Source: Kribbella capetownensis (GTDB taxonomy: Bacteria > Actinomycetota > Actinomycetes > Propionibacteriales > Kribbellaceae). From it: 64,000 nt of DNA. Of this stretch, positions 27,440 through 35,758 are shown piece after piece. The first letter of the stretch is position 1, and the number at the start of each line of letters is the position of its first letter. The position numbers and the translations under genes were made by a program. The DNA lies in NCBI RefSeq assembly GCF_004331485.1, contig NZ_SJKD01000001.1, positions 868,001-932,000 of the forward strand, given 5' to 3'. The notes beneath the pieces were generated by a model, which was not told the origin of the DNA, searched no databases, and saw only the letters and a program-made list of their open reading frames with translations.

Positions 27440-28350
27440 GGGCGCCCGCGGCGAAGACCCCGGGCCGGAAGGCGGGGTACTTGCGCCTGGCTCGGCGGAG
27501 TACGACGGACTTCGCTGGCTTCTGTCCACCCGTCGCTCTAGCCGGCTCCGCCCGCGGTCCCCGTCCGGCAGACTCCGAGTGGACCGAACAGCCGGAGATG
27601 GTCGTCCGAAGCCGCCTCGACGGGCTGACCGCGAAGACGACGGTGCCGGTTAGCAGGGCGCCCCATGCCGGGTCTGCCAGCCCAGAGGAGTAGTGCCCAA
27701 TCCGCGGTACGGTCGGAGGCCCGGGGACGGCAGGACTGAGTAGCTTGCCGAGGACGTCGGCATGTGGGGTCGGCGGGGTAGATCGAACTCGCTCGGTGAG
27801 AGCTCCGCGGTTCAGCCACCGAATGTTTCACATGAAACATGAGTCCCGCACCGGCTAGCCGACTCCGCTGTGGCTGGTGTCGACGTCTCAGGAAGTACCG
27901 CAGGACGGGGCGTGGAGGGCGCAGTTCACCGGGGCCGTGTCCGGCGGAGGGGTTGGGACTCGGTTAGCGACTAGCCGTTCTTCCGTACGGACGGACGGAC
28001 GCCGGCAGGGTCCAGGTGCGAAGGGGCCGCAGTTGCCGAGAGCCTCGGTGCCTGGAGTCGTCGTTCTTGGGTACGGGCGGACGCTCGGAGTCCAGGGCAG
28101 ATGGCGACGGCGGGGGCCAGGAGACCCGGCGCTTGGGCCGGCGGAGTGGTCCGACCTAGCTGGCTTCATCTCCGCGGCACGCTCGCCACTCCGCGCTCGC
28201 TAGTCGGCCTCGGATGTTGCTGTCGATCGGGCGCCTCGGGGTGTACGGAGCGACGGGTAGTCGTCGGCTGCGGATGACGTTGGGCCTCGTCCGGCGGAGG
28301 TCGGAGGCCGGGCCGAGCTAGAACTTCCCGCTCTTCGGTACGGGCGGACG
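27431..28350. repeat. Dispersed degenerate motif around CTTCGGTACGGGCGGACG, four copies
   Basis: Copies are at 27431-27444, 27978-27997 (TTCTTCCGTACGGACGGACG), 28064-28083 (TTCTTGGGTACGGGCGGACG) and 28331-28350 (CTCTTCGGTACGGGCGGACG), all in the same orientation. Further shared blocks follow two of them (CGGCGGAGT...GCTGGCTTC at about 27495-27525 and 28138-28170). I read this as diverged duplications of one element. Confidence 0.5.
27824..27839. promoter_or_regulatory. parS: parS site 4 (15 of 16)
   Basis: TGTTTCACATGAAACA differs from consensus only at position 9. It is intergenic. Confidence 0.9.
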
Positions 28351-28763
28351 TCGGCGGAGGGCAGTCGGCCGCGGGCCGTTGTCGACGGCATCCGCAGCCC
28401 AGGCCGCCGGGGTTGTCGAGCGACCCTGTGCGGCCGCCGGAGACGGGCAGGCTCGAGTGAGGCCGTGGCGTGAGCTGACGTGCGAGCTGAGCTGTGAGGT
28501 GCGCCAGGGCAGGAAAAGAGCGGGCGCAGGAAGGCTTAGGGCCAGGAAGGGCGGAACGGTCGCTGGGGCGGCGAGGTCGAGCGTCCGGAACTGCTGAGAT
28601 TCCTCCGTGTGCGGGATTCTTAGCGTGGTGCTGGTGACGTCGCTTGGTGGCGTTGGCGTCGAGAGCGAGTCTCGGCCTGCTGCGCGAGGGTGCTTAGGAT
28701 CGCGTTGGGAGAGGAATTCCGGGGTTTGGTGGGGCTAGCTTCTACGTGTCGATCCGACGCGAT

Positions 28764-28775
28764 TTGTCGACAAAG
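28764..28775. repeat. Perfect 12-bp palindrome TTTGTCGACAAA
   Basis: The palindrome lies 23 bp before parS site 5 in the gene-poor stretch. No adjacent gene explains it as an operator. Confidence 0.5.
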
Positions 28776-28797
28776 ATACTTGGGGACTTGCGGCGAT

Positions 28798-28813
28798 GTT
28801 TCATGTGAAACAT
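28798..28813. promoter_or_regulatory. parS: parS site 5 (15 of 16)
   Basis: TGTTTCATGTGAAACA differs from consensus only at position 8. It is intergenic. Confidence 0.9.
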
Positions 28814-29285
28814 TCGGGGGTTCGTGGCGCTGATGAGGTGAGTGCGGAGAGCTTGGTCAGATCGTCCGGATACGCGGAGGGGAGACGTGCGTACTGGGAA
28901 CCGAGGTTGAGGATGTCGGTCTGCGGACGTCGACGGAACTGCTGGCCGTAGTGGCGTTTGAGCGCCCGGTGGCGTCGGCGCCACGAGATGCCCACGAGAG
29001 CGCATCGTTGCAGCAGGAGCGAGGCCAGCTGAGGGCTTGTCGCTAGGTGACCTCGCGGGGCGACAGGACCTCGTAAGTTCCAATGGGCAACCGAAGCGCA
29101 GCAGTTCGAGCTGGGTGCCTATCGGGGAGTGTCAAACACGCGGGCCCGCGGGATGCGAAGAGCGATGCCGGTTGTCGCAGAGGTGCGTGGCTGACTGGTT
29201 GCAGCTGGCGGGGGTCGCCTGGGCGGGGACGTTGAGGGTCCCGCGAGAGCCTGGCTGGGCACGCCGTGGGAGGGCGGCTGGGGGG

Positions 29286-29639
29286 TTAGCGGCCCAGGAG
29301 TTCGTGGGTGGTTTTGCGCTCGGCGTAGAAGGAGAGGAAGGGGATGGTGCCGGCTAGGGCCATCAGGACCAGGCGGGGGAGGGACCAGCGGACTCGGCGG
29401 AAGAGGTCGAAGGTGCCGAGTAGGTAGATGACGTACAGGAAGCCGTGGAGGGGGCCGACGACGTTCATTGCGCTGGGGTCGTCGGCGAGGTACTTCAGGG
29501 GCATTGCGACGAACAGCAGCACCAGCAGCATGACACCGACGATGTAGGCGATCACGCGGTACCGGGTGAGTGCACCGCGGACGGCCGGCGTGAGTGGCTG
29601 CGGGGTGGCGGAGGTGGCGGGGTCGGCTGGTGAGGTCAC
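29286..29639 (-). CDS. DUF3817 domain membrane protein
   Basis: The 117-residue protein has three membrane helices (YRVIAYIVGVMLLVLLFVAM; HGFLYVIYLLGTFDLFRR; LPRLVLMALAGTIPFLSFYA). The motif MNVVGPLHGFLYVIYL with histidine and the ending FYAERKT are typical of DUF3817. The function is unknown; relatives are fused to or found near other membrane proteins. It overlaps the SURF1 gene end by 4 bases, indicating coupling. Confidence 0.9.
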   Translation of the reverse strand: MTSPADPATSATPQPLTPAVRGALTRYRVIAYIVGVMLLVLLFVAMPLKYLADDPSAMNVVGPLHGFLYVIYLLGTFDLFRRVRWSLPRLVLMALAGTIPFLSFYAERKTTHELLGR

Positions 29640-30574
29640 GCTGAAACGGTACCGCTCGACTCCACAGCCCCACCGGCCCGGTCACCTTCACCACCAGGCT
29701 CACCACCCGACCGACCATCCGTCCCGCCAGCCCCGGCGTCTTGGTCGCCGTCAGTCGAGCTGACATCGGTCCCATCTACCCCGCCGGCCCGGGCACCTTC
29801 ACCGCCGGACTCACCTTCGGTGTCGGTGGGCGAGTGTTCGGTTCGGTGGGCGTCGACGACCATTCGCCACCACATCCAGAGGGTGAAGGCGGCGAAGATC
29901 CACCACTGGAAGGCGTAGGCGACGTTGCGGAGGCCGGCGTGGTCGGTGGGGGGTGGGGGCGGCGGTACGACGGCCGGTGCGGGGGAAGGTACGGCGCCTG
30001 ACTCGACCGATGCCTGGATGACGAAGGCGTCGTACAGCCGGTAGTCGACGAGGTGGACGATCGTCGGGATGCGCAGGGACGACAGCACGCGGCCCTTCGC
30101 CGCGTCGCCGGAGGAGTCCTCAGCCTCCGAGGCTGTCACCGTTCCCGTCAGCTTCACCGGCCCGGTGGGTGCCGCCGCAGCCGGATCGTTGACCGAGGCA
30201 ACCCAACCGCGGACGACCATCACGGCGCCCGAACCGTCAACCATCAAAGGGGTTGCGACCCAGAACCCGTCCCGATCGCCCTGCCGCCGATCCGCGATGA
30301 AGACCTGATCAGCACCCGCCGCCCAAGTACCGCTCACGGTCACCCGACGGCCGACAGCCTTCGACGGCAGGCCCTCGTCGATCGAGAACAGCGACTGCAA
30401 CGCGACCGGTGCACCCTCGGCCCGCTTGGCCGTGGCCGCGTCCGTCTTCGACCGGTACACATCCAACTGCCAAACGCCCAGCACTGACATCACCGCAGCA
30501 ATAGCCAATGCCAACAGCAACAATCCGGACCACCGCGGCGTCAGTACCGTCCGCCACAGCGGCCGTCCATCCAT
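29636..30574 (-). CDS. SURF1-family cytochrome oxidase biogenesis protein with long C-terminal tail
   Basis: The 312-residue protein has the SURF1 plan: N-terminal helix (RWSGLLLLALAIAAVMSVLG) followed by VWQLDVYRSKTDA, an external domain with VTVSGTWAAGADQVFIADR and FWVATPLMVDGSGAVMVVRG, and a second helix (NVAYAFQWWIFAAFTLWMWW). SURF1 assists haem a insertion into cytochrome c oxidase. About 75 extra residues follow, dominated by Gly, Asp, Thr and Ala; this tail is not part of the family. ATG 30574 gives the normal N-terminus. Confidence 0.9.
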   Translation of the reverse strand: MDGRPLWRTVLTPRWSGLLLLALAIAAVMSVLGVWQLDVYRSKTDAATAKRAEGAPVALQSLFSIDEGLPSKAVGRRVTVSGTWAAGADQVFIADRRQGDRDGFWVATPLMVDGSGAVMVVRGWVASVNDPAAAAPTGPVKLTGTVTASEAEDSSGDAAKGRVLSSLRIPTIVHLVDYRLYDAFVIQASVESGAVPSPAPAVVPPPPPPTDHAGLRNVAYAFQWWIFAAFTLWMWWRMVVDAHRTEHSPTDTEGESGGEGARAGGVDGTDVSSTDGDQDAGAGGTDGRSGGEPGGEGDRAGGAVESSGTVSA

Positions 30575-30581
30575 CAGGACC

Positions 30582-31532
30582 TCAACAACGAGCCGCGGCC
30601 GCAGCCAGCAGGTCGCGGCACAGCACACCCAGCTCGACGCCCGCAGCCTCAGCCGCCAGCGGGACCAACGACGTCTCCGTCATCCCCGGAGCGACGTTGA
30701 CCTCGAGGAACCAAGGCACGCCCGAAGCATCCACCACCAGGTCCGACCGCGACAGATCGCGCAGGCCCAATGCCTCATGGGCCGTGACCGCCGCCGAAGC
30801 ACACGCGGCCGCGACGCCGTCACCAAGCTGAGCCGGTACGACGAACTGCGTCGCGCCGGCGGTGTAGCGCGCCTCGTAGTCGTAGAACCCGGAATCCGGC
30901 CGGATCTCCACCGCAGGAAGAGCGCGAGGCCCATCGCCCGTGTCGACCACGGTCACGGCGATCTCGGTCCCGTCGATGTACTGCTCGATCAGCGCGACCC
31001 GCCCGTAGGCGTAGCAATTCACCATCGCCGACGGCAGTTCCTCTGCCGACCGCACGATCGACGCACCGAGGGCCGAACCGCCGCGGGCCGGCTTCACCAC
31101 CAGCGGCAGCCCGATCTGGTGGATGACCGCCTCCATCAGCGCGGCGGCGCCCAGCTCGCGGAAGGTTTCGTGCCCGAGCACCACAGACGAGGGCGTCTGC
31201 AGTCCGGCGGCGCCGACCATGGTGGACGCGACCGGCTTGTCGAAGGCCGTCCGGCACGCTGCCGCGTCGGCTCCGACGTACGGAACGCCGTACAGGTCGA
31301 GGACCTGGCGGAGCGCGCCGTCCTCGCCGGTGACGCCGTGCAGGACGGGGAAGACCGCGTCCGGCGGATCGTCGCGGAGCCGTTCCACCAGGTTGGCGTC
31401 GACGTCACGCTGCTCGACCTCGACGCCGACGCTGCGCAGGGCGTCGGCGACCCGTCGGCCGGACCGGAGCGAGACGTCCCGCTCGTGGGACAGTCCACCT
31501 GCCAGTACCAGCACTCGACCCAGATCACTCAT
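30582..31532 (-). CDS. ddl: D-alanine-D-alanine ligase family ATP-grasp enzyme
   Basis: The 316-residue protein opens MSDLGRVLVLAGGLSHERDV, the Ddl N-terminus. VFPVLHGVTGEDGALRQVLD, then LPLVVKPARGGSALGASIVR (ATP lysine), and the C-terminal LEVNVAPGMTETSLVPLAAE metal site follow. The family joins two D-alanines for peptidoglycan. The catalytic segments keep the Ddl pattern, but it is rather short and may be a second, specialised ligase. ATG 31532 is preferred over 31550 because it starts with the conserved segment. It lies 7 bp before the SURF1 gene. Confidence 0.85.
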   Translation of the reverse strand: MSDLGRVLVLAGGLSHERDVSLRSGRRVADALRSVGVEVEQRDVDANLVERLRDDPPDAVFPVLHGVTGEDGALRQVLDLYGVPYVGADAAACRTAFDKPVASTMVGAAGLQTPSSVVLGHETFRELGAAALMEAVIHQIGLPLVVKPARGGSALGASIVRSAEELPSAMVNCYAYGRVALIEQYIDGTEIAVTVVDTGDGPRALPAVEIRPDSGFYDYEARYTAGATQFVVPAQLGDGVAAACASAAVTAHEALGLRDLSRSDLVVDASGVPWFLEVNVAPGMTETSLVPLAAEAAGVELGVLCRDLLAAAAARC

Positions 31533-31642
31533 CACAAATATCCCGATCACTCGTGGGCGACTCCGGCACGGTCGCCGGTCCCGAGGCCCACTGGAACGGT
31601 ACCGCTACCGCGTCAAGGACCCCTGGCCGCCCGCAGATCCAT

Positions 31643-31659
31643 TGCGCAACCTTTGCGCA
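31643..31659. promoter_or_regulatory. Inverted repeat TGCGCAA-CCT-TTGCGCA
   Basis: Perfect 7-base arms with a 3-base spacer lie about 110 bp upstream of the ddl-like gene in a 290-bp gap that otherwise shows nothing. TTGCGCAA-type half-sites are used by several Lrp/AsnC and other regulators, so this may be an operator; the binder is unknown. Confidence 0.45.
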
Positions 31660-31839
31660 CTCTAGGCCTCGATCCGTAGCTCCCGGCGCGCTGCGCGGCA
31701 CTCGGCGGGCACATCGCGGCGTTGGACGACAAGGCACGGAGAAACCCACTCCGAGCCTCGCCCTCCGCCTTGCGCTGCACTCCCGGTGACGTCACTGGCA
31801 CCTGCTCGCGGCTGCCAGGAGCCACGGATCGAGGGCACG

Positions 31840-33150
31840 TCAGCTCAGCTCCGGACCTGGGGCGTCGTATCCGTGCCCGGCGCCGGGTGGCAGTGGGCCG
31901 AAGGTCTGGCGGAGTTCGAGCTCCTCGTGGATCACCGCGGCCAGCCGGCCGACGCCTTCGGTGATCCGCTCCGGCGTCGGATGACAGTACGACAGCCGCA
32001 TGCACTGCGACCCGAAACCGTCGGCGAAGAAGGCGGTCCCGGGGACGTAGGCCACCCGCGCGGTGACCGCGCGCGGCAGCATCGCCTTCGCGTCCAGCCC
32101 GTCCGGCAGGGTCAGCCAGACATAGAACCCGCCGCCCGGCCTGGTCCAGGTCGTTGCCGCAGGCATCTTTTCCGTCAGCGCCGCCAGCATCGCGTCACGG
32201 CGCTCCCGGTACATCTCCTGGAACTGCTTGACCTGCCCGAGCCAGTCATGCCGGGTCAGGTACGACGAGATCGCCAGCTGACTGAACACCGGTGGACACA
32301 GGGTGGCGGATTCCTGTGCCAGCACGAGTTTCTCGCGGACGGCGTGCGGCGCGACCGCCCAGCCGACCCGGAAGCCCGGCGCGAACGTCTTCGAGAACGA
32401 ACCGAGGTAGATCACGCCCTCGCGGTCGTCGGCCCGCAGCGCTCGCTGCGGCTCACCGTCGAAGCCGAGCAACCCGTACGGGTTGTCCTCCAGCACCAGC
32501 AGGTCAGCGCGCTGACAGATCTCCAGCACGCGCGAACGCCGCTCGTTGGACAGCGAGACACCGGCCGGATTGTGGAAGTTCGGGATCGTGTAGAAGAACT
32601 TGATCCGCTTGCCGGCCGCACGCACCGCCGTGATCGCCTGCTCGAGGGCCTCCGGTACGACGCCGTCGTCGTCCATCGCGACGTGGACGACCTCGCACTG
32701 GTACGCGCGGAAGACGCCGAGGGCACCGACGTACGACGGCGCCTCGCAGATCACCACGTCGCCCGGGTCGCAGAACACCCGCGTGACCAGGTCGACGGCC
32801 TGCTGGCTGCCAACGGTCACGACCACGTCGTCCGGGTGGGCGTCGATCCCCTCCAGCCGCATCACATCGCAGATCTGGTCCCGGAGCACCGGATCGCCCT
32901 GACCGGAGCCGTACTGCATCGCCACCGCGCCGTTGTCGATCACCAGGTCGCGGACCGCGCCGCCGACCACGTCGAGGGGGAGTCCGGCGATGTTCGGCAT
33001 GCCCCCGGCCAGCGACACCACCTCGGGCCTGCTGGCGACCGAGAACAGTGCCCGGATCTCGGATGCGGTCATGCCCTTGGTCCGTGCTGCGTACCGGTCG
33101 ACGTAGTTGTCGAGACGGGTCTGCCGGACATCAGGCACGTCAGCACTCAC
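31840..33150 (-). CDS. PLP-dependent aminotransferase (class I/II, 2-aminoadipate type)
   Basis: The 436-residue protein has LFSVASRPEVVSLAGGMPNI, VTVGSQQAVDLVTRVFCDPG, YTIPNFHNPAGVSLSNERRS, the DNPYG loop and the PLP lysine in YLGSFSKTFAPGFRVGWAVA. This is the fold type I group containing LysN/2-aminoadipate and valine-pyruvate aminotransferases and MocR C-domains. No DNA-binding domain is attached. Substrate is uncertain. It is divergent from the small membrane protein at 33351 and followed by the Ddl-like gene after 290 bp. Confidence 0.9.
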   Translation of the reverse strand: MSADVPDVRQTRLDNYVDRYAARTKGMTASEIRALFSVASRPEVVSLAGGMPNIAGLPLDVVGGAVRDLVIDNGAVAMQYGSGQGDPVLRDQICDVMRLEGIDAHPDDVVVTVGSQQAVDLVTRVFCDPGDVVICEAPSYVGALGVFRAYQCEVVHVAMDDDGVVPEALEQAITAVRAAGKRIKFFYTIPNFHNPAGVSLSNERRSRVLEICQRADLLVLEDNPYGLLGFDGEPQRALRADDREGVIYLGSFSKTFAPGFRVGWAVAPHAVREKLVLAQESATLCPPVFSQLAISSYLTRHDWLGQVKQFQEMYRERRDAMLAALTEKMPAATTWTRPGGGFYVWLTLPDGLDAKAMLPRAVTARVAYVPGTAFFADGFGSQCMRLSYCHPTPERITEGVGRLAAVIHEELELRQTFGPLPPGAGHGYDAPGPELS

Positions 33151-33350
33151 TGAGCCACTCCATGGACGGTGATCGAGGGGAAGTCACCAGGTTACGCCGG
33201 ACCATCCCGAGCGCGCCTGGGCTGTGGAACGGCGTGACCTCTCACTACCATGCCTTATAGGGGCAGGTTCCGACCATGCCGCGGGTTGGCTGCTGAGACA
33301 GTCCGCGGTCGGGTGCGGCCTGAGAGGTGGAGCGGAAGGCGGAATCTGGG

Positions 33351-33539
33351 ATGAGCGTGGGCAAGGCTGCCGGGTGGACGCTCGGTGGACTGCTACTGGG
33401 TGTGCTGGCCGGTTTCGCCGGCGAGCTCTTCCGGCGGCAACCGGCCGCCAAGGTGCAGCAACGGTACGTCGCCCCGGAGGCGACCGAGACCCCGGACGTG
33501 CGGGCAGCGGCTCCCGCTCCGGCCCCGGCGGCCCGATGA
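33351..33539 (+). CDS. Small single-helix membrane protein, 62 residues
   Basis: The product has one hydrophobic helix (GWTLGGLLLGVLAGFAGELF) and a Pro/Ala-rich C-terminus. No family is recognised. ATG 33351 is used. Its coding quality is moderate, but position just before the GNAT gene and a clean helix support it. Confidence 0.5.
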   Translation: MSVGKAAGWTLGGLLLGVLAGFAGELFRRQPAAKVQQRYVAPEATETPDVRAAAPAPAPAAR

Positions 33540-33623
33540 ACCGCAGGTGAAACCCAAAGTGACGAAGCTAACAGGCAGTACGCCGCCCCACCGGACACCG
33601 GGCACCGCGGACCGGACGCGCTG

Positions 33624-34280
33624 ATGGCCCGACGGCTGGAACCGCTGACGCTCGCCAATCTCGGCGAGCTGCCGGTGGCGTGCCGTGGCTGTGTGTTCTG
33701 GGAGCTCGACCCGGTCGCCGCCAAGCAGGCCGACCGCAACGGCGACACCGGCCTCGAGAAGGAGGCCTGGCTGTCGCAACTACTGCTGGACTGGGGCACC
33801 GCGGGTGTCGTCCTGTACGTCGACGACGAGCCGGCCGGATTCGCGGTGTACGCCCCGGCGACGTACCTCCCGAGGATCCAGGCGTTCCCGACCGCGCCGG
33901 TGAGCCCGGACGCCGTCGTACTCGCGACCGGGCGGATCCTGCCGCGCTACCTCGGCCTCGGACTGGGCAAGATCCTCGTCCAGGCGGTGGCGAAGGACGT
34001 GCTCAAGCGCGGGTTCCGTGCCGTCGAGGCGTTCGGCGACTCCCGCTGGGACGGGCCGGGATGTGTCTGGCCGACCGAGTTCCTCCGTGCGGTCGGCTTC
34101 GGCGTCGTCCGCGAGCACCCGCGGAACCCCAGGCTGCGGCTGGACCTGCGCTCGGCGGTGACGTGGCGCAGCGAGATGGAGGCCGCGGTGGAGCGGCTGA
34201 TGGGCGCGATCCGGCCCGAGCACTCAACACCCAAGCCGGTCACGGTCCGGGACGCCCTCACCCGTACGCCGAGCTCCTGA
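33624..34280 (+). CDS. GNAT-family N-acetyltransferase
   Basis: The 218-residue protein contains VACRGCVFWELDPVAAKQAD and the acetyl-CoA loop ATGRILPRYLGLGLGKILVQ followed by VAKDVLKRGFRAVEAFG. The CRGCVFWE opening is typical of a group of actinobacterial GNAT proteins found close to the parAB-trx region. The substrate is unknown. It heads a rightward run with the DUF2784 gene. Confidence 0.85.
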   Translation: MARRLEPLTLANLGELPVACRGCVFWELDPVAAKQADRNGDTGLEKEAWLSQLLLDWGTAGVVLYVDDEPAGFAVYAPATYLPRIQAFPTAPVSPDAVVLATGRILPRYLGLGLGKILVQAVAKDVLKRGFRAVEAFGDSRWDGPGCVWPTEFLRAVGFGVVREHPRNPRLRLDLRSAVTWRSEMEAAVERLMGAIRPEHSTPKPVTVRDALTRTPSS

Positions 34281-34292
34281 GGCCGGCCCGCG

Positions 34293-34685
34293 ATGATCTG
34301 GCGCTTCTTCGCGGACGTGATGTTCGTGCTGCACGCCGCCTTCCTGCTGTTCTTCGTCCTGGGTGGATTCCTGGCCTGGAAGTGGCCCAAGGTGATCTGG
34401 GCGCACCTGGCCATCGTGGTCTGGAGCGCGGCGATCGTGATCATCGACTACGACTGCCCGTTCACCGGGGCGGAGAAGTTCTTCCTGCGCAAGGGCGGCG
34501 AGCCTGTCTACGAGGCGGGGTACATCAATCACTACCTCGATGGCACGCTGTGGCCGCAGGGCCAGACACCGGTCGCGGAGAAGGTCGGGTTCGCGCTGGT
34601 GATCATCTCGTACGCCGGCTTCTTCGTCCTGCGGCATCGGCGGAAGGCCAGGCTCAGGGGAGAGTCAGTGGGACCCCGGACGTGA
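34293..34685 (+). CDS. DUF2784 membrane protein
   Basis: The 130-residue protein has four hydrophobic segments (FFADVMFVLHAAFLLFFVLG; VIWAHLAIVVWSAAIVIIDY; EKVGFALVIISYAGFFVLRH) and the conserved DYDCPFTGAEKFFLRKG and YINHYLDGTLWP motifs of DUF2784. Function unknown. It starts 12 bp after the GNAT gene. Confidence 0.9.
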   Translation: MIWRFFADVMFVLHAAFLLFFVLGGFLAWKWPKVIWAHLAIVVWSAAIVIIDYDCPFTGAEKFFLRKGGEPVYEAGYINHYLDGTLWPQGQTPVAEKVGFALVIISYAGFFVLRHRRKARLRGESVGPRT

Positions 34686-34715
34686 TCAGGCCCCGGCATC
34701 CCCATACTGGAAGAC

Positions 34716-35369
34716 GTGTCCAGCACCAGTACGCCGGTTGACGCGTACCTGACCGCACTCGGCAAGGCGCTGCCCGGCCCGCGCCGGCGGAAGGCGGACC
34801 TGCTCGCCGAGGCGCGGGACCACCTGGTCGATGCGACCGAGGCCTTCGAGGCCGACGGACTCGACCGGGACGAAGCCGAGCGCGAGGCGGTGGCCGACTT
34901 CGGCGAACTGTCCGACGTCGTGCCCGGCTATCGCGCCGATCTCGCCGTCAGCCAGAGCCGGCGGACCGCGATGATGCTGTTCCTGGCGCTGATCATCCAG
35001 CCGATCGTCTGGCAGGAAGGCGTGTGGAGCTGGAACCAGGACCCGGCGACGCCGAATCCGGTGAACGACTTCTTGCAGTCGTTCGTCCGGACCGTGGGCA
35101 TGTTCGCGATCGCCGGTGCGGTGCTGGCCGTCATCGCCGCCGGTATCGGTCTGCGCAACGCCTTCGTCCGCCAGCACGTCACCCGCGTCACGGCAGTCTT
35201 CGCCCTGGTCAATGCCGTCGTGATCAGCCTGATCGGTGTCGCGATGTCGGCGACCGGCGGTCGCACGCCCGACCTTCCCGCCTTCGGGGTGGTCGGGACA
35301 TTCGTCGTTCTGCCGTTGGTGTTCGTCGGCCTTCAGGCCGGCCGTTGCCTACGCCTGGCCCGGGCGTAG
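34716..35369 (+). CDS. Permease-prefix/HAAS-type membrane protein
   Basis: The first 75 residues form a helical domain (VDAYLTALGKALPGPRRRKA, then EARDHLVDATEAFEADGLDR and AVADFGELSDVVPGYRADLA), as in HAAS or permease prefix domains. Four membrane helices follow (MMLFLALIIQPIVWQEGVW; VGMFAIAGAVLAVIAAGIGL; VFALVNAVVISLIGVAMSA; VVGTFVVLPLVFVGLQAGR). Such proteins are usually neighbours of PadR regulators. Here a PadR gene overlaps its 3' end convergently by 21 bp, unlike the usual co-directional order. Confidence 0.8.
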   Translation: MSSTSTPVDAYLTALGKALPGPRRRKADLLAEARDHLVDATEAFEADGLDRDEAEREAVADFGELSDVVPGYRADLAVSQSRRTAMMLFLALIIQPIVWQEGVWSWNQDPATPNPVNDFLQSFVRTVGMFAIAGAVLAVIAAGIGLRNAFVRQHVTRVTAVFALVNAVVISLIGVAMSATGGRTPDLPAFGVVGTFVVLPLVFVGLQAGRCLRLARA

Positions 35370-35675
35370 CACACCTTCCACCACAGCCCGGAAGGTCAGC
35401 CACTCCTGCTTGCCTGAGGCAAGCATCTTCTGGCCGGCTGAGGTGAGCTGGTACGTCCGCCGCTTCCGGCCGCCGACCGTGCTCCACTCGCTGGCCAGGT
35501 AGCCGGCCCGCTCCAGCCGCCGCAGCGCCGGGTACAGCGTGCCGGTGGGCAGGTCGAGCTCGCCGCCGCTGCGCTCCAGCAGGGCTTCCATGATCGCGTA
35601 GCCGTGCAGCGGTTCGGGCTCGACGACCGCCAGGATCATCGGGTCCAGGTGCCCACGCAGCGCATCCGCCTTCAT
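35349..35675 (-). CDS. PadR-family transcriptional regulator
   Basis: The 108-residue protein has a PadR winged helix: MILAVVEPEPLHGYAIMEAL, GELDLPTGTLYPALRRLERA, YLASEWSTVGGRKRRTYQLT and SAGQKMLA. These dimeric repressors sense drugs or phenolics. It is divergent from the MMPL exporter gene, and two copies of a 16-bp motif flank the shared promoter, so it probably controls both genes. Confidence 0.92.
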   Translation of the reverse strand: MKADALRGHLDPMILAVVEPEPLHGYAIMEALLERSGGELDLPTGTLYPALRRLERAGYLASEWSTVGGRKRRTYQLTSAGQKMLASGKQEWLTFRAVVEGVLRPGQA

Positions 35676-35732
35676 GTAGCCAGTCTACCCATATGCCTGC
35701 TATTGTCGAGAGACAACATGTAGCCAATCTAC
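35673..35732. promoter_or_regulatory. Two CATGTAGCCARTCTAC repeats in the padR-MMPL promoter
   Basis: The motif occurs at 35673-35688 (CATGTAGCCAGTCTAC) and 35717-35732 (CATGTAGCCAATCTAC), 44 bp apart, each containing a short GTAG-N5-CTAC dyad. The first overlaps the padR start codon. A TTGTC-GAGA-GACAA dyad (35703-35716) lies between them. The arrangement suits PadR dimers controlling both divergent genes. Confidence 0.6.
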
Positions 35733-35758
35733 TTATCAGGATGTGAGGAGGCCCGGCG

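Larger units (their letters stand above)
26857..29285. other. Gene-poor stretch downstream of parB
   Basis: I find no convincing gene in 2.4 kb. Open frames here lack recognisable motifs and plausible codon use. What is present: two parS sites, a perfect 12-bp palindrome, a long inverted repeat at 27340-27439, and four copies of a TTCTTCGGTACGGGCGGACG-like motif. A minus-strand segment near 28801-29040 translates to a protein-like stretch (ISWRRRHRALKRHYGQQFRR) that may be a relic. One plus-strand frame ending 28203 contains PALGPAEWSDLAGFISAA, reminiscent of DUF397 C-termini, without an intact domain. Confidence 0.6.
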
